DNA from: Caldilineaceae bacterium
GTDB taxonomy: Bacteria > Chloroflexota > Anaerolineae > Caldilineales > Caldilineaceae
DNA length: 28,397 nt
Direction of reading: 5' to 3'
Assembly: GCA_026645575.1 (NCBI GenBank)
Contig: JAPKMW010000125.1
Coordinates: 1 to 28,397, forward strand
A program made the translations under genes and the position numbers. Of the stretch, positions 8,960-16,389 are shown piece by piece (the stretch's first letter is position 1; each line of letters begins with the position of its first letter). The notes under the pieces are model-generated. The model had not been told where the DNA came from. It ran no database searches and was given only the letters and a program-made list of their open reading frames with translations.

Positions 8960-9841
8960 ATGACCGCGCATACCTTCCACCAAATCAGCCCCCATGTCTA
9001 CTGGTTGTCGCCTGACCATACCACCGATCGTCCGCTGCTGGGGGTGGTGGTCGGAGCGCATGGCTCGCTCATCATTGATGCCGGTAACTCACCGGCGCAT
9101 CTGCACCTGCTCTTGCAGGCAATGGCCCAGCAGAAACTGCCGCCGCCGACCTTTGCCATGCTCACCCATTGGCACTGGGATCATGTCTTTGGAACAAGCG
9201 CCCTGAACGTCCCTACCTTTGCGTCGCGGGAAACGGCGCGCATTGTGCGCATTCTTGCTGGTTTGGATTGGGATGATGCGGCGTTAGACGAACGGGTCGC
9301 TGCCGGGACAGAGATCGCCTTTTGTCGTGATATGATCAAGGCGGAACTGCCGGAGCGCACTAACCTTAGCTTGCGTCCACCGACCATTGCTTTTGACACG
9401 GCTGTGACCATCGACCTAGGTGGCGTAAGCTGTGAACTTGTCCATGTCGGCGGCGACCATGCCCATGACGCCAGCATTGTCTATGTGTCGGCAGAGAAGA
9501 TCCTCTTTCTGGGTGACTGTCTTTATGATGACCTCTATCATGGCCCACGGCGTCTGACTACGACACAGCTTTTTCCGTTGCTGGATCGTTTACTGACGTA
9601 TGAAGTTGATTTTTACCTGGGCAGCCATGACACAGAGCCTTTGTCACGCGCCCGTTTTGCGGCTGACGCAGCCTTGCTCAAACTCATTGGCGAAACGGTG
9701 GCTGTATTGGCGCCGGACCGCATCGCCATTCTTGCGCAGTTGTCAAAAGCGCTACGGACGCCGTTGACCGCTGATCATGGCGACATGGTAGATGCCTTTC
9801 TCGCTGGGCGCCAACGACCAATAGTGGCGCCGGTTTGGTAG
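8960..9841 (+). CDS. MBL-fold metallo-hydrolase
   Basis: A 293-residue protein of the metallo-beta-lactamase superfamily. The metal ligands are all visible: HWHWDH at 70-75 (HxHxDH), H167 or H169 in GGDHAHD, D186 in LGDC, and H223 in GSHDTE. This is a dinuclear, usually zinc, hydrolase fold. The VGAHGSLIIDAGNSPAHL stretch before the HxHxDH motif is the usual beta-sandwich entry. The family includes thioesterases, lactonases and beta-lactamases; the sequence does not tell which reaction applies, and there is no signal peptide. aggggaa at 8948-8954 supports the start. It is transcribed separately from sdh, downstream of a terminator. Confidence 0.88.
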   Translation: MTAHTFHQISPHVYWLSPDHTTDRPLLGVVVGAHGSLIIDAGNSPAHLHLLLQAMAQQKLPPPTFAMLTHWHWDHVFGTSALNVPTFASRETARIVRILAGLDWDDAALDERVAAGTEIAFCRDMIKAELPERTNLSLRPPTIAFDTAVTIDLGGVSCELVHVGGDHAHDASIVYVSAEKILFLGDCLYDDLYHGPRRLTTTQLFPLLDRLLTYEVDFYLGSHDTEPLSRARFAADAALLKLIGETVAVLAPDRIAILAQLSKALRTPLTADHGDMVDAFLAGRQRPIVAPVW

Positions 9842-9859
9842 GCCGGGTTAGAACAACGT

Positions 9860-9889
9860 TTGTAGCCATTGCCCTGCTTGTGATAAAAT
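9860..9889 (+). promoter_or_regulatory. Candidate promoter of the sigma-like gene
   Basis: An extended -10 element (tg-a-TAAAAT, 9881-9889) lies 18 bases after a weak -35 (ttgtag, 9860-9865). The start codon at 9971 is about 75 bases downstream of the predicted transcription start. Confidence 0.4.
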
Positions 9890-9970
9890 AGTAACACCTG
9901 TTTGCCACTCACTGGTAGGGTTCGTCTTTGAGCAAATCCTGGCTCTTCGTGTCGGGAAAGGGGATTGCGT

Positions 9971-10606
9971 ATGACAACGGAACCTGTACCCTTACTGCAA
10001 CTCCAAGAGTACGACGCAAACGCTTGGACACAAGTTGTTTCGGCGTGGACGCCTGATCTCTATAGTTATCTCTGCTACACGCTTCCCACAAAAGCTGCAG
10101 TGGAGGAGGTCCTAGCCGAAACATTTCAGGCATTTGTTGAACTAATCCCTGCCTGCACCACAGAAGTTCCCCTAAATGTTTATTTCTATTCGACAGCTTA
10201 TCGCAAAGTGGCTGATTACTGGCGCCGTTCCCCCTCATCTTTTTCACTGCCCCCATCCCCGAAGGGATCTCTGTTCTTTGCTATACCGCCTGAATTGAGT
10301 CAACCGTTTGAGGAACTGCCGGAGTTCGCCCAACAAGTGCTGATTCTGCGCTATCAAGTTGGGTTAGGGCTGAATGAGCTTGCCGAAATTTTAGGACGCA
10401 CCCGCAAAGCAACCGAATCGCTACTAAGCCGAGTGCGGAGCCAATGGGGCACCGCACTCACGAATGTGGGGCAACCGCTGTCGGATGAAGACCTCTTTGA
10501 CCTCTTTCAACGTAAACTGCCCCGTCCCCCGCTGCCTGCTGGCTTGGGGGAATGTGTCCTGCAACAAGTGCTCACTCAAATTCACACCTATGGGAACCAA
10601 CGGTAG
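9971..10606 (+). CDS. Divergent ECF-type sigma factor
   Basis: A 211-residue protein with the layout of an extracytoplasmic-function sigma factor. Residues about 20-86 resemble region 2 (LPTKAAVEEVLAETFQAFV, then YFYSTAYRKVADYWRR). After a variable linker, residues 114-158 form a region-4 helix-turn-helix (LPEFAQQVLILRYQVGLG, then LNELAEILGRTRKATES). It ends with an extra tail of about 45 residues (LSDEDLFDLFQRKLPR). It would direct RNA polymerase to a small promoter set. Region 2 is weakly conserved, so an inactive paralogue or another HTH regulator is possible. The ATG at 9971 is preferred over a TTG at 9965 because aaagggga (9957-9964) then has normal spacing. The membrane-anchored protease gene lies 137 bases downstream. 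Confidence 0.7.
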   Translation: MTTEPVPLLQLQEYDANAWTQVVSAWTPDLYSYLCYTLPTKAAVEEVLAETFQAFVELIPACTTEVPLNVYFYSTAYRKVADYWRRSPSSFSLPPSPKGSLFFAIPPELSQPFEELPEFAQQVLILRYQVGLGLNELAEILGRTRKATESLLSRVRSQWGTALTNVGQPLSDEDLFDLFQRKLPRPPLPAGLGECVLQQVLTQIHTYGNQR

Positions 10607-10654
10607 GGTCGCTGCGCTTTTTTCTCACGATTTTCTCATACTGTTATTTTGAAA

Positions 10655-10715
10655 ATGGTGGTATACTAGCCACCATTGATGCAATGGCGAGAAAAATGGC
10701 AGACAACCGCCATTG
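10655..10715 (+). promoter_or_regulatory. Promoter/operator-like region of the protease gene
   Basis: TATACT (10662-10667) sits in the 8-base loop of a perfect inverted repeat atggtgg/ccaccat (10655-10661 and 10670-10676). A second inverted repeat, caatggcg/cgccattg (10682-10689 and 10708-10715), follows, and ccattgatg occurs twice (10673-10681, 10710-10718). No clear -35 is present. The layout fits a regulated promoter with an operator around the -10 box. Confidence 0.45.
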
Positions 10716-10743
10716 ATGGTAGTTGCCTTTACGAAGAGCGCAC

Positions 10744-11601
10744 ATGAACGAATCGCTCCCTACCCAAGCCGACCTGTGGCAACGACGCTGGTTGCACTTC
10801 CGTTCTGCTGTACGACGCGTCCAGATTAGCCGTGCTTTGCCCTTTACCTCTGGCCTCGTGGCTGCGTTTGCTGCGTTGTTGCTCTACAACTGGCTTTTCC
10901 CACCAGCGGTGCCGTTAACCCTGCAAGAAGTAAACAACTCGGTCAATGAAATGCTGGCTGCCGCTACGCCGGCGCCGGCCCGTTCTGCACTGATTTACCA
11001 ACACATCCAACCCTCCATTGTTTTGATTCAAACCGAAAGACCAGGGGAAGAAGAGAGCGAAGCCGGGCATGGTCTCGGTACGGGCGTTGTCATTAATGCC
11101 GATGGCGCCATCTTGACCAGTCTCCATGTCATCTCTGACGCCACCACGATCAACTTGATCTTTGCTGATGGCACCGAGGCGACCGGCCAAGTGCTGGCGA
11201 CCCAACCGGAAAATGACATTGCCGTTCTCGGTTCCAGCCGCTTGCCGGAGATCCTTGTCCCGGCGACGCTCGGCAACCCGGATGCCATGCACATTGGCGA
11301 TGAAGCCTATGTCGTCGGCCACCCGCTGGGGCTGTACGGCTCCATGAGCGCAGGCGTCATCTCTGGTTTTGATCGCACCTTTCGGCCCCCCAATAGTGAC
11401 CAACGGCTGCGCGGCCTGATCCAGATCGACGCCGCCGTCAACCCTGGCAATTCCGGCGGCCCGCTGCTCAACCGTGATGGCCAGGTTGTCGGCATTGTCG
11501 CCGGCCTGGTCAATCCCACCGAAGAAAGTTTCTTTATCGGCATTGGCTTTGCCGTGCCGATTGATGTGGCGGGTGGTGCAGCGGGGTTGCCACCCTATTA
11601 A
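10744..11601 (+). CDS. Membrane-anchored HtrA/DegP-like serine protease, no PDZ domain
   Basis: A 285-residue trypsin-like protease (S1C/HtrA type). After a basic, probably cytoplasmic N-terminus, one transmembrane helix (about 34-53) should place the protease domain outside the membrane. The catalytic triad is complete: H128 (TSLHVIS), D158 (ENDIAVL) and S237 in NPGNSGGPL. HtrA proteases degrade or refold misfolded envelope proteins and normally carry one or two C-terminal PDZ domains. Here the protein ends about 50 residues after the active serine, right after the usual GFAVPID segment, so no PDZ domain exists. Start at ATG 10744 with gaagag 5 bases before it; an in-frame TTG seven codons upstream is less likely. 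The next gene, moxR, is 94 bases downstream, across an octad hairpin. Confidence 0.88.
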   Translation: MNESLPTQADLWQRRWLHFRSAVRRVQISRALPFTSGLVAAFAALLLYNWLFPPAVPLTLQEVNNSVNEMLAAATPAPARSALIYQHIQPSIVLIQTERPGEEESEAGHGLGTGVVINADGAILTSLHVISDATTINLIFADGTEATGQVLATQPENDIAVLGSSRLPEILVPATLGNPDAMHIGDEAYVVGHPLGLYGSMSAGVISGFDRTFRPPNSDQRLRGLIQIDAAVNPGNSGGPLLNRDGQVVGIVAGLVNPTEESFFIGIGFAVPIDVAGGAAGLPPY

Positions 11602-11603
11602 CA

Positions 11604-11681
11604 AGGTAGACAGGTACACAGGTAACAGGGAAATAGGACGTATCTACCTGTGTACCTGTGTACCTGTCTACCTGTCTACCT
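11604..11681. repeat. Inverted period-8 repeat between protease and moxR genes
   Basis: The left arm 11604-11624 is the exact reverse complement of 11653-11673 (21 bp). The right side 11644-11681 reads as octads: ctacctgt, gtacctgt, gtacctgt, ctacctgt, ctacct. The loop is 28 nt. The repeat ends next to the moxR Shine-Dalgarno sequence (aaaggag, 11682-11688). Confidence 0.88.
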
Positions 11682-11695
11682 AAAGGAGTTCGCCA

Positions 11696-12706
11696 ATGGA
11701 GCAATACCGCAACCCCGAACAGGGATCGGTGATGGAGCGTGTCCTCTATGAGGTGAAGAAGGTCATTGTCGGCCAGGATCACCTGTTGGAGCGGCTGGTG
11801 GTGGCGTTGCTGGCGCGGGGCCATATCCTGGTGGAAGGGGTGCCGGGGCTAGCGAAGACGATGGCGATCAAGACGCTGGCCGAGGCGATTGGCGGCGAGT
11901 TCAAGCGCATTCAATTTACGCCGGATTTGGTGCCGGCGGATCTGGTCGGTACGCGCATCTATAACCAAAAGAGCGGCGAGTTTAACACCTCGTTTGGTCC
12001 GGTCTTTACCAACCTCTTGCTGGCTGATGAGATCAACCGGGCGCCGGCCAAGGTACAAAGCGCGCTGCTGGAAGTGATGCAAGAGCGGCAAGTGACCATT
12101 GGCCGCGAAACTTTTCCTGTGCCAAAACCCTTTTTGGTGTTGGCGACCCAGAACCCCATCGAAACCGAAGGCACCTATCCGCTACCGGAAGCGCAAGTTG
12201 ACCGCTTTATGCTCAAAGTCCTGGTTGGCTATCCGACAGCGACCGAAGAATTTGTCATCGTCGAGCGCATGACTGGAGTGCTGCAAGCGGTGCAAAAGGT
12301 GCTGAACACGCAACAACTCCTGGTTCTCCAGCAGGAGGTCGATAAAGTTTATGTCGATCCCTCGCTGATCGAATATGCTGTCAAGGTGGTAACAGCCACC
12401 CGCCAACCCAAAGACTTTGGCCTGAAAGAGATCGGCTCCTATATCACCTTTGGCGCCAGTCCTCGCGCCTCGATCAACCTGGTGCTGGCGGCGCGCGCGT
12501 TGGCTTTTGTCCGTGGCCGGGGCTATGTGCTGCCCCAGGAAATGTTGGATGTGGCCTATGATGTGATTCGTCATCGTCTGGTGCTTTCCTACGAAGCGCT
12601 CTCGGACAATGTCACCGCCGATGACCTGTTGCAGAAAATTCTCAGTCGTATTCCTGTGCCGGAGGCGCCCTTACATGAGTACAGCAATCGCCACCGGAAC
12701 GGCTAA
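11696..12706 (+). CDS. MoxR-family AAA+ ATPase
   Basis: A 336-residue AAA+ ATPase of the MoxR branch, thought to act as a chaperone that inserts cofactors or assembles protein complexes together with vWA-domain proteins. Walker A is GVPGLAKT (48-55, K54), Walker B is LLLADEIN with D111/E112, and sensor 1 is N152 in LATQNP. The C-terminal lid helical domain follows to the end. aaaggag at 11682-11688 sets the ATG at 11696. The coding region overlaps the start of the DUF58 gene by 32 bases, a sign of tight translational coupling. The gene heads the classic MoxR-DUF58-vWA order. Confidence 0.94.
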   Translation: MEQYRNPEQGSVMERVLYEVKKVIVGQDHLLERLVVALLARGHILVEGVPGLAKTMAIKTLAEAIGGEFKRIQFTPDLVPADLVGTRIYNQKSGEFNTSFGPVFTNLLLADEINRAPAKVQSALLEVMQERQVTIGRETFPVPKPFLVLATQNPIETEGTYPLPEAQVDRFMLKVLVGYPTATEEFVIVERMTGVLQAVQKVLNTQQLLVLQQEVDKVYVDPSLIEYAVKVVTATRQPKDFGLKEIGSYITFGASPRASINLVLAARALAFVRGRGYVLPQEMLDVAYDVIRHRLVLSYEALSDNVTADDLLQKILSRIPVPEAPLHEYSNRHRNG

Positions 12707-13586
12707 TATCACGCCGGAACGGCTCCTCTTGCGGCTCGACTGGCAGGTGATCCGCCGGCTCGACGGGCTGTTGCAAGGGGACTATCGCACGCTCTTTTAT
12801 GGCTATGGCGTCGATTTTGCCGATCTGCGCGAGTATCAACCGGAAGATGATATTCGTTATATCGACTGGAATGTAACGGCGCGCATGGACACCCCTTATG
12901 TCCGTCAATATGTCGAAGATCGGGAAATCACCGCCTGGTTTCTGCTTGACCTAAGTCCGTCGATGGACTTTGGCGCGGTCGAGGGGTTGAAACGGAACAT
13001 CTTGATCGAGTTTGTTACGACTGTGGCGCGTATTCTGACACGTCATGGTAATCGCGTTGGCGCTATCTTCTACGGCAACCGCGTCGAACGCACAATTCCG
13101 GCGCGCGGGGGGCGGATTCAAGTGTTGCGGCTGGTCAATGATCTGCTGAAACAACCGCAGTTGCCCAAAGCCCCCTTTACCAACCTGGCGCCACTGCTGG
13201 ATGCCGCTTTACACACGATCAAACAGCGTTCATTGCTCTTTATCGTCTCCGATTTTATCAGTGAACCGGGGTGGGAACGGCCCCTCAAGTTGCTTAGTCA
13301 GCGCCACGAAACCCTGGCTGTGCGCCTGTGGGATCCCCGTGAGATCGACCTGCCCGACATTGGCGTCGTCATTATGGAGGATGCCGAGACCGGCGAGCAA
13401 CTCTATGTAGACACCAGCGACAAACGGTTTCGCCAACGTTTCCGTGAAGCCGCCCAACAGCGCGAAGCCGCCTTGACCGAAACCTTCAAACGTGCCGGTG
13501 TGGATACGTTGGCGCTTTCCACTGAAGACGACTTAGTCCGTTCAATTGTCCGTTTTGCCCAGTCGCGTCGTGCGCGCCGACGGTGA
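12675..13586 (+). CDS. DUF58 domain protein (vWA-like)
   Basis: A 303-residue soluble protein of the DUF58 family, the standard partner of MoxR ATPases. It has the diagnostic block YGVDFADLREYQPEDD and YIDWNVTARMDTPYVRQY (about 44-79). A vWA-like fold follows with DLSPS at 92-96, matching the DxSxS metal-site motif. The C-terminus is very basic (SRRARRR). The ATG at 12675 is chosen because ggagg (12661-12665) precedes it and the family block then starts at the usual distance; upstream in-frame codons lie within moxR. Overlap with moxR is 32 bases. The gap to the next gene holds a 26-bp perfect hairpin. Confidence 0.92.
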   Translation: MSTAIATGTANITPERLLLRLDWQVIRRLDGLLQGDYRTLFYGYGVDFADLREYQPEDDIRYIDWNVTARMDTPYVRQYVEDREITAWFLLDLSPSMDFGAVEGLKRNILIEFVTTVARILTRHGNRVGAIFYGNRVERTIPARGGRIQVLRLVNDLLKQPQLPKAPFTNLAPLLDAALHTIKQRSLLFIVSDFISEPGWERPLKLLSQRHETLAVRLWDPREIDLPDIGVVIMEDAETGEQLYVDTSDKRFRQRFREAAQQREAALTETFKRAGVDTLALSTEDDLVRSIVRFAQSRRARRR

Positions 13587-13590
13587 GTCA

Positions 13591-13658
13591 TGACAAGGTG
13601 ACAGGGTGAAGGGGTGGCAATGATCACCCCTTCACCCTGTCACCTTGTCATCTTGTCA
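13591..13658. repeat. 26-bp perfect hairpin of period-8 units
   Basis: 13591-13616 and 13625-13650 are perfect reverse complements over 26 bp with an 8-nt loop (gcaatgat). The arm reads as octads tgacaagg, tgacaggg, tgaagggg. A further octad (tcttgtca, 13651-13658) extends the right side only. It starts 4 bases after the DUF58 stop codon. No T-run follows, so it is not a typical terminator. Confidence 0.9.
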
Positions 13659-13671
13659 AAGACAGGTAACT

Positions 13672-14679
13672 ATGTCCTTCATCTGGCCTGCCATGCTACT
13701 CTTTCTCCTCGTGATTCCGCTGTTGGTGCTGCTCTATTTGCGTTTGCAGCGGCGCCGCCAACAGATGATGGCGCGCTATGGCTCATTGGGGATGATGCAA
13801 GCGGCGGGGCGTCCACTGGGTAGCCGCCGTCACTTGCCGCCGGTGCTGCTGTTGGGCGGGGTGACGATTCTCTTGCTGGCCCTAGCGCGACCTGAGGCGG
13901 TGGTCAGTCTACCCCGCTTGGAAGGGGATGTGATTCTAGCCTTCGATGTATCGGGCAGTATGGCGGCGGAGGATCTAACGCCCAATCGCATGGAGGCGGC
14001 GAAGACCGCAGCGCGAGCTTTTGTCGAACGCCAACCGGCTAGTGTACGCATCGGCATTGTCGCCTTTAGTGACAGCGGCCTTTCCGTACTGCCGCCAACC
14101 AATGACCAGGCGGCCATCTTTAGCGCGATCAATCGTCTGGCGCCCGAACGGGGAACTTCGCTGGCACACGGGATTGCCGCCTCGCTCGATGCCATTTTCC
14201 TGGACCCCGACGCCGAAGCCGCCCGCCTCTACAGCAACCTGACGCCGGTTCCCACACCGACGCCACTCCCGGTGCAACCTGGCAGCCATCAGGCCGCGGC
14301 GATTGTTTTGCTGACTGATGGCGAGAACACCGCCCCACCTGACCCCTACGAAGCGGTGCAACTGGCGGCGGATCGAGGAGTGCGCATCTATCCCATCGGC
14401 ATTGGCAGCGCCGCCGGTACAACCCTGGACGTAGAAGGTTTTACCGTTCACACCCGGCTGGACGAGGCAACGCTGCAACAGATCGCCGAGTTCACTGGCG
14501 GGGCCTATTACAACGCCGCCAACGAAGAAGATTTGCGCACCATTTACGAAACGCTCAACCCCGAACTGGTCGTCAAAAGCCAGGAGATGGAGGTCACGTC
14601 GCTCTTTGCCGGCGCCAGCATTCTGTTGTTACTGAGCGGGGGCCTTGTGTCACTTTTATGGTTTAGTCGAGTGCCGTGA
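13672..14679 (+). CDS. BatA-like vWA-domain membrane protein
   Basis: A 335-residue protein with two N-terminal transmembrane helices (about 4-23 and 55-73), a von Willebrand factor A domain facing outward, and a C-terminal helix (about 308-330). The MIDAS metal site is intact: DVSGSM at 92-97, T162 in ERGTS, and D216 in LLTDGEN. A proline/threonine-rich stretch (PVPTPTPLPVQP) sits in a loop at about 193-204. Such proteins (BatA/BatB type, often called Aerotolerance operon proteins) act with MoxR at the membrane, presumably by metal-dependent protein binding. The start is ATG 13672, with only a weak aggt before it; an in-frame TTG lies upstream at 13645. It is paired with a second, similar protein immediately downstream. 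Confidence 0.9.
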   Translation: MSFIWPAMLLFLLVIPLLVLLYLRLQRRRQQMMARYGSLGMMQAAGRPLGSRRHLPPVLLLGGVTILLLALARPEAVVSLPRLEGDVILAFDVSGSMAAEDLTPNRMEAAKTAARAFVERQPASVRIGIVAFSDSGLSVLPPTNDQAAIFSAINRLAPERGTSLAHGIAASLDAIFLDPDAEAARLYSNLTPVPTPTPLPVQPGSHQAAAIVLLTDGENTAPPDPYEAVQLAADRGVRIYPIGIGSAAGTTLDVEGFTVHTRLDEATLQQIAEFTGGAYYNAANEEDLRTIYETLNPELVVKSQEMEVTSLFAGASILLLLSGGLVSLLWFSRVP

Positions 14680-14690
14680 TACACAACGGT

Positions 14691-14719
14691 ATGACCTTGT
14701 CACCCAGTCATCTTGTCAT
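14691..14719. repeat. Single arm of period-8 repeat between the two vWA genes
   Basis: The sequence reads tgaccttg, tcacccag, tcatcttg, tcat. It shares gtcatcttgtca with 13647-13658, the tail of the hairpin about 1.1 kb upstream. No opposite arm is present here. Confidence 0.65.
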
Positions 14720-14733
14720 AAGCGGAGGCATAC

Positions 14734-15807
14734 ATGGACTTACTGTGGCCCGGATTCCTCCTCCTGCTGGTGTTGATTCCAGCCTTCATCGGCCTCTATA
14801 TCTGGATGTTGCGACGACGGCGGCGCTATGCAGTGCGCTTTTCCAGCCTGTCGCTGGTGCGCGCGGCCTTGCCGCAACAGTCCCAATGGCGGCGCCATCT
14901 GCCCTTTGCCCTCTTTCTGCTGGCGTTAGCAACTTTGATCCTGGCCGTGAGCCGACCGGTGTCGATTATCAGCGTTCCCGCCGGCCAAGCCACCATTATC
15001 CTAGCGATGGATGTCTCGCGCAGCATGTGTTCGACCGATATTCCGCCCAATCGTCTCCAGGCTGCGGAAGCGGCCGCGCTGAAGTTTATCAATGATCAAC
15101 CGGTCAGCACCCAGATTGGCATTGTGGCCTTTGCCGGCTTTGCCGAATTGATCCAGGCGCCGACGACTGATCAGGAGCTGTTGGAAGATGCGATTTTTAG
15201 CTTGCGAACGGGACGTCGCACAGGGATTGGCAACGCAATTCTGGAGTCGCTGGATGCCTTGGCCGAAATTGACGAGTCCATTGCACCCACCGTCCGTACT
15301 TCTGCCGATCTGGCGCCAACCCCAGTCCCTAACGGCGCCTATGCACCCAGCATTATTGTTGTCTTGACCGATGGCGCCAGCAATGTGGGGGTCGAGCCAA
15401 TTGACGCCGCTCAACAAGCGGCAGATCGCGGCGTGCGGGTTTACACCATTGGCTTTGGTACGGCGCAAGGGGGTAGCATGAATTGCGGCGGCCTGGGCAG
15501 CAATGATCCTTTTGGCGGTGGCTTTGGCGGCGGCTTCGGCAATGATCCCTTTGGCGGCGGTGGTGGGGGTGGTGGTTTCCGCCGTGGCATTGATGAAGAG
15601 ACCCTGCAACAAGTGGCGGATATGACCGGCGCGACCTACTACGCACCAGAGAGTGCCGACGAGTTACAGGCGGTCTTCGAGAGCCTGCCGACTTCTTTGA
15701 TTATGCGCCATGAAACTACCGAAATTAGCTTTGCTTTTGTGGCGCTGGGCGCCTTATTGGCTGTGCTGGCGGTGAGTCTGGCGCTGCTTTGGAATCCATT
15801 GCCTTAA
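14734..15807 (+). CDS. BatA-like vWA-domain membrane protein with Gly-rich loop
   Basis: A 357-residue homologue of the preceding protein: two N-terminal membrane helices, an external vWA domain and a C-terminal helix (about 330-352). The MIDAS motif DVSRSM (93-98) and TDGASN are intact. Unlike its neighbour it has a glycine-rich insertion at about 247-283, between the FGTAQGG strand and the EETLQQVADMTGATYY helix. In it NDPFGGG appears twice (from residues 257 and 270). Such a loop may mediate protein contact or simply be a flexible expansion. ggagg at 14724-14728 precedes the start. It likely arose by duplication of the upstream gene. It closes the cluster; the next gene is convergent. Confidence 0.9.
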   Translation: MDLLWPGFLLLLVLIPAFIGLYIWMLRRRRRYAVRFSSLSLVRAALPQQSQWRRHLPFALFLLALATLILAVSRPVSIISVPAGQATIILAMDVSRSMCSTDIPPNRLQAAEAAALKFINDQPVSTQIGIVAFAGFAELIQAPTTDQELLEDAIFSLRTGRRTGIGNAILESLDALAEIDESIAPTVRTSADLAPTPVPNGAYAPSIIVVLTDGASNVGVEPIDAAQQAADRGVRVYTIGFGTAQGGSMNCGGLGSNDPFGGGFGGGFGNDPFGGGGGGGGFRRGIDEETLQQVADMTGATYYAPESADELQAVFESLPTSLIMRHETTEISFAFVALGALLAVLAVSLALLWNPLP

Positions 15808-15818
15808 ACAGAAGTGGC

Positions 15819-16070
15819 TTACCCGTTTTGGCGGTATGCGATTACTACGGCGTCCACCATCTGCTCCAGCCCTTGTAAACATTCCAGTTGGCTCTCATTC
15901 AGCGCAGCCACCTGTAAGCCCATCTGGGCAATGGACTGCGCCTGGGCTTGCGGCTGGCTTTCCTGCTGATAGGCCAAGAGAATGTCGGCGCCAAGCGTGT
16001 TCTCTGCTTTGCGCAAAAGCCCCAGTTGTTCGTGGTTCAAGCTGGCCCAACTCCATTCGCTATTGGTCAT
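15819..16070 (-). CDS. Small hypothetical protein
   Basis: An 83-residue protein that I do not recognise. It is mostly helical by composition, rich in Gln, Leu and Ala (QQESQPQAQAQSIAQ), without membrane segments. A strong Shine-Dalgarno sequence (gaggagg on the minus strand, about 16075-16081) supports that it is real. Two ATGs follow each other; the second (16070) is better spaced than the first (16073). It is convergent with the vWA gene, with only 11 bases between the stop codons. Confidence 0.6.
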   Translation of the reverse strand: MTNSEWSWASLNHEQLGLLRKAENTLGADILLAYQQESQPQAQAQSIAQMGLQVAALNESQLECLQGLEQMVDAVVIAYRQNG

Positions 16071-16073
16071 CAT

Positions 16074-16389
16074 TCCTCCTCGTTGTCCTTACCGATTTTG
16101 ACCGTGCCCTGTTATGCTACGAAGAAATCGCAGAACAGTTCGGTAATCTTGCCTGCAATTGCCCACGGTTGCCGCGTATCAGCTTGCGCCAATGGCGATA
16201 ACGCTGCTGTCAGTTAGTGCTGTTTTTTGTCAGCAAAGGTCATGCCGGTGGGAGATAGCTGTCAAGCAGAAGAACGGCGTCTGCGGTACAATGGCAACAA
16301 CGCCGCTGGATTACCAGATGGTGTTACAAAGACAAACGGCGGTTAGCATATGGCCCCCGTTCCCTTTTGATGCAAGAAGGAGCTACGCT
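16074..16389. other. Divergent intergenic region
   Basis: The gap between the small minus-strand gene and the zinc-ribbon gene. Apart from the Shine-Dalgarno sequences at its two ends, I see no promoter pair, hairpin or further gene that I can defend. An open frame from 16159 runs into the next gene, but its first 77 codons do not look coding. Confidence 0.4.

Noticed and set aside
14676..15095. 139-codon open frame overlapping the second vWA gene
   Set aside because: Out of frame with a clearly conserved vWA coding region and without its own ribosome site.
16159..16389. N-terminal extension of the DUF2007 protein
   Set aside because: The 77 codons before GTG 16390 have no family features, and a good ribosome site directly precedes the GTG.
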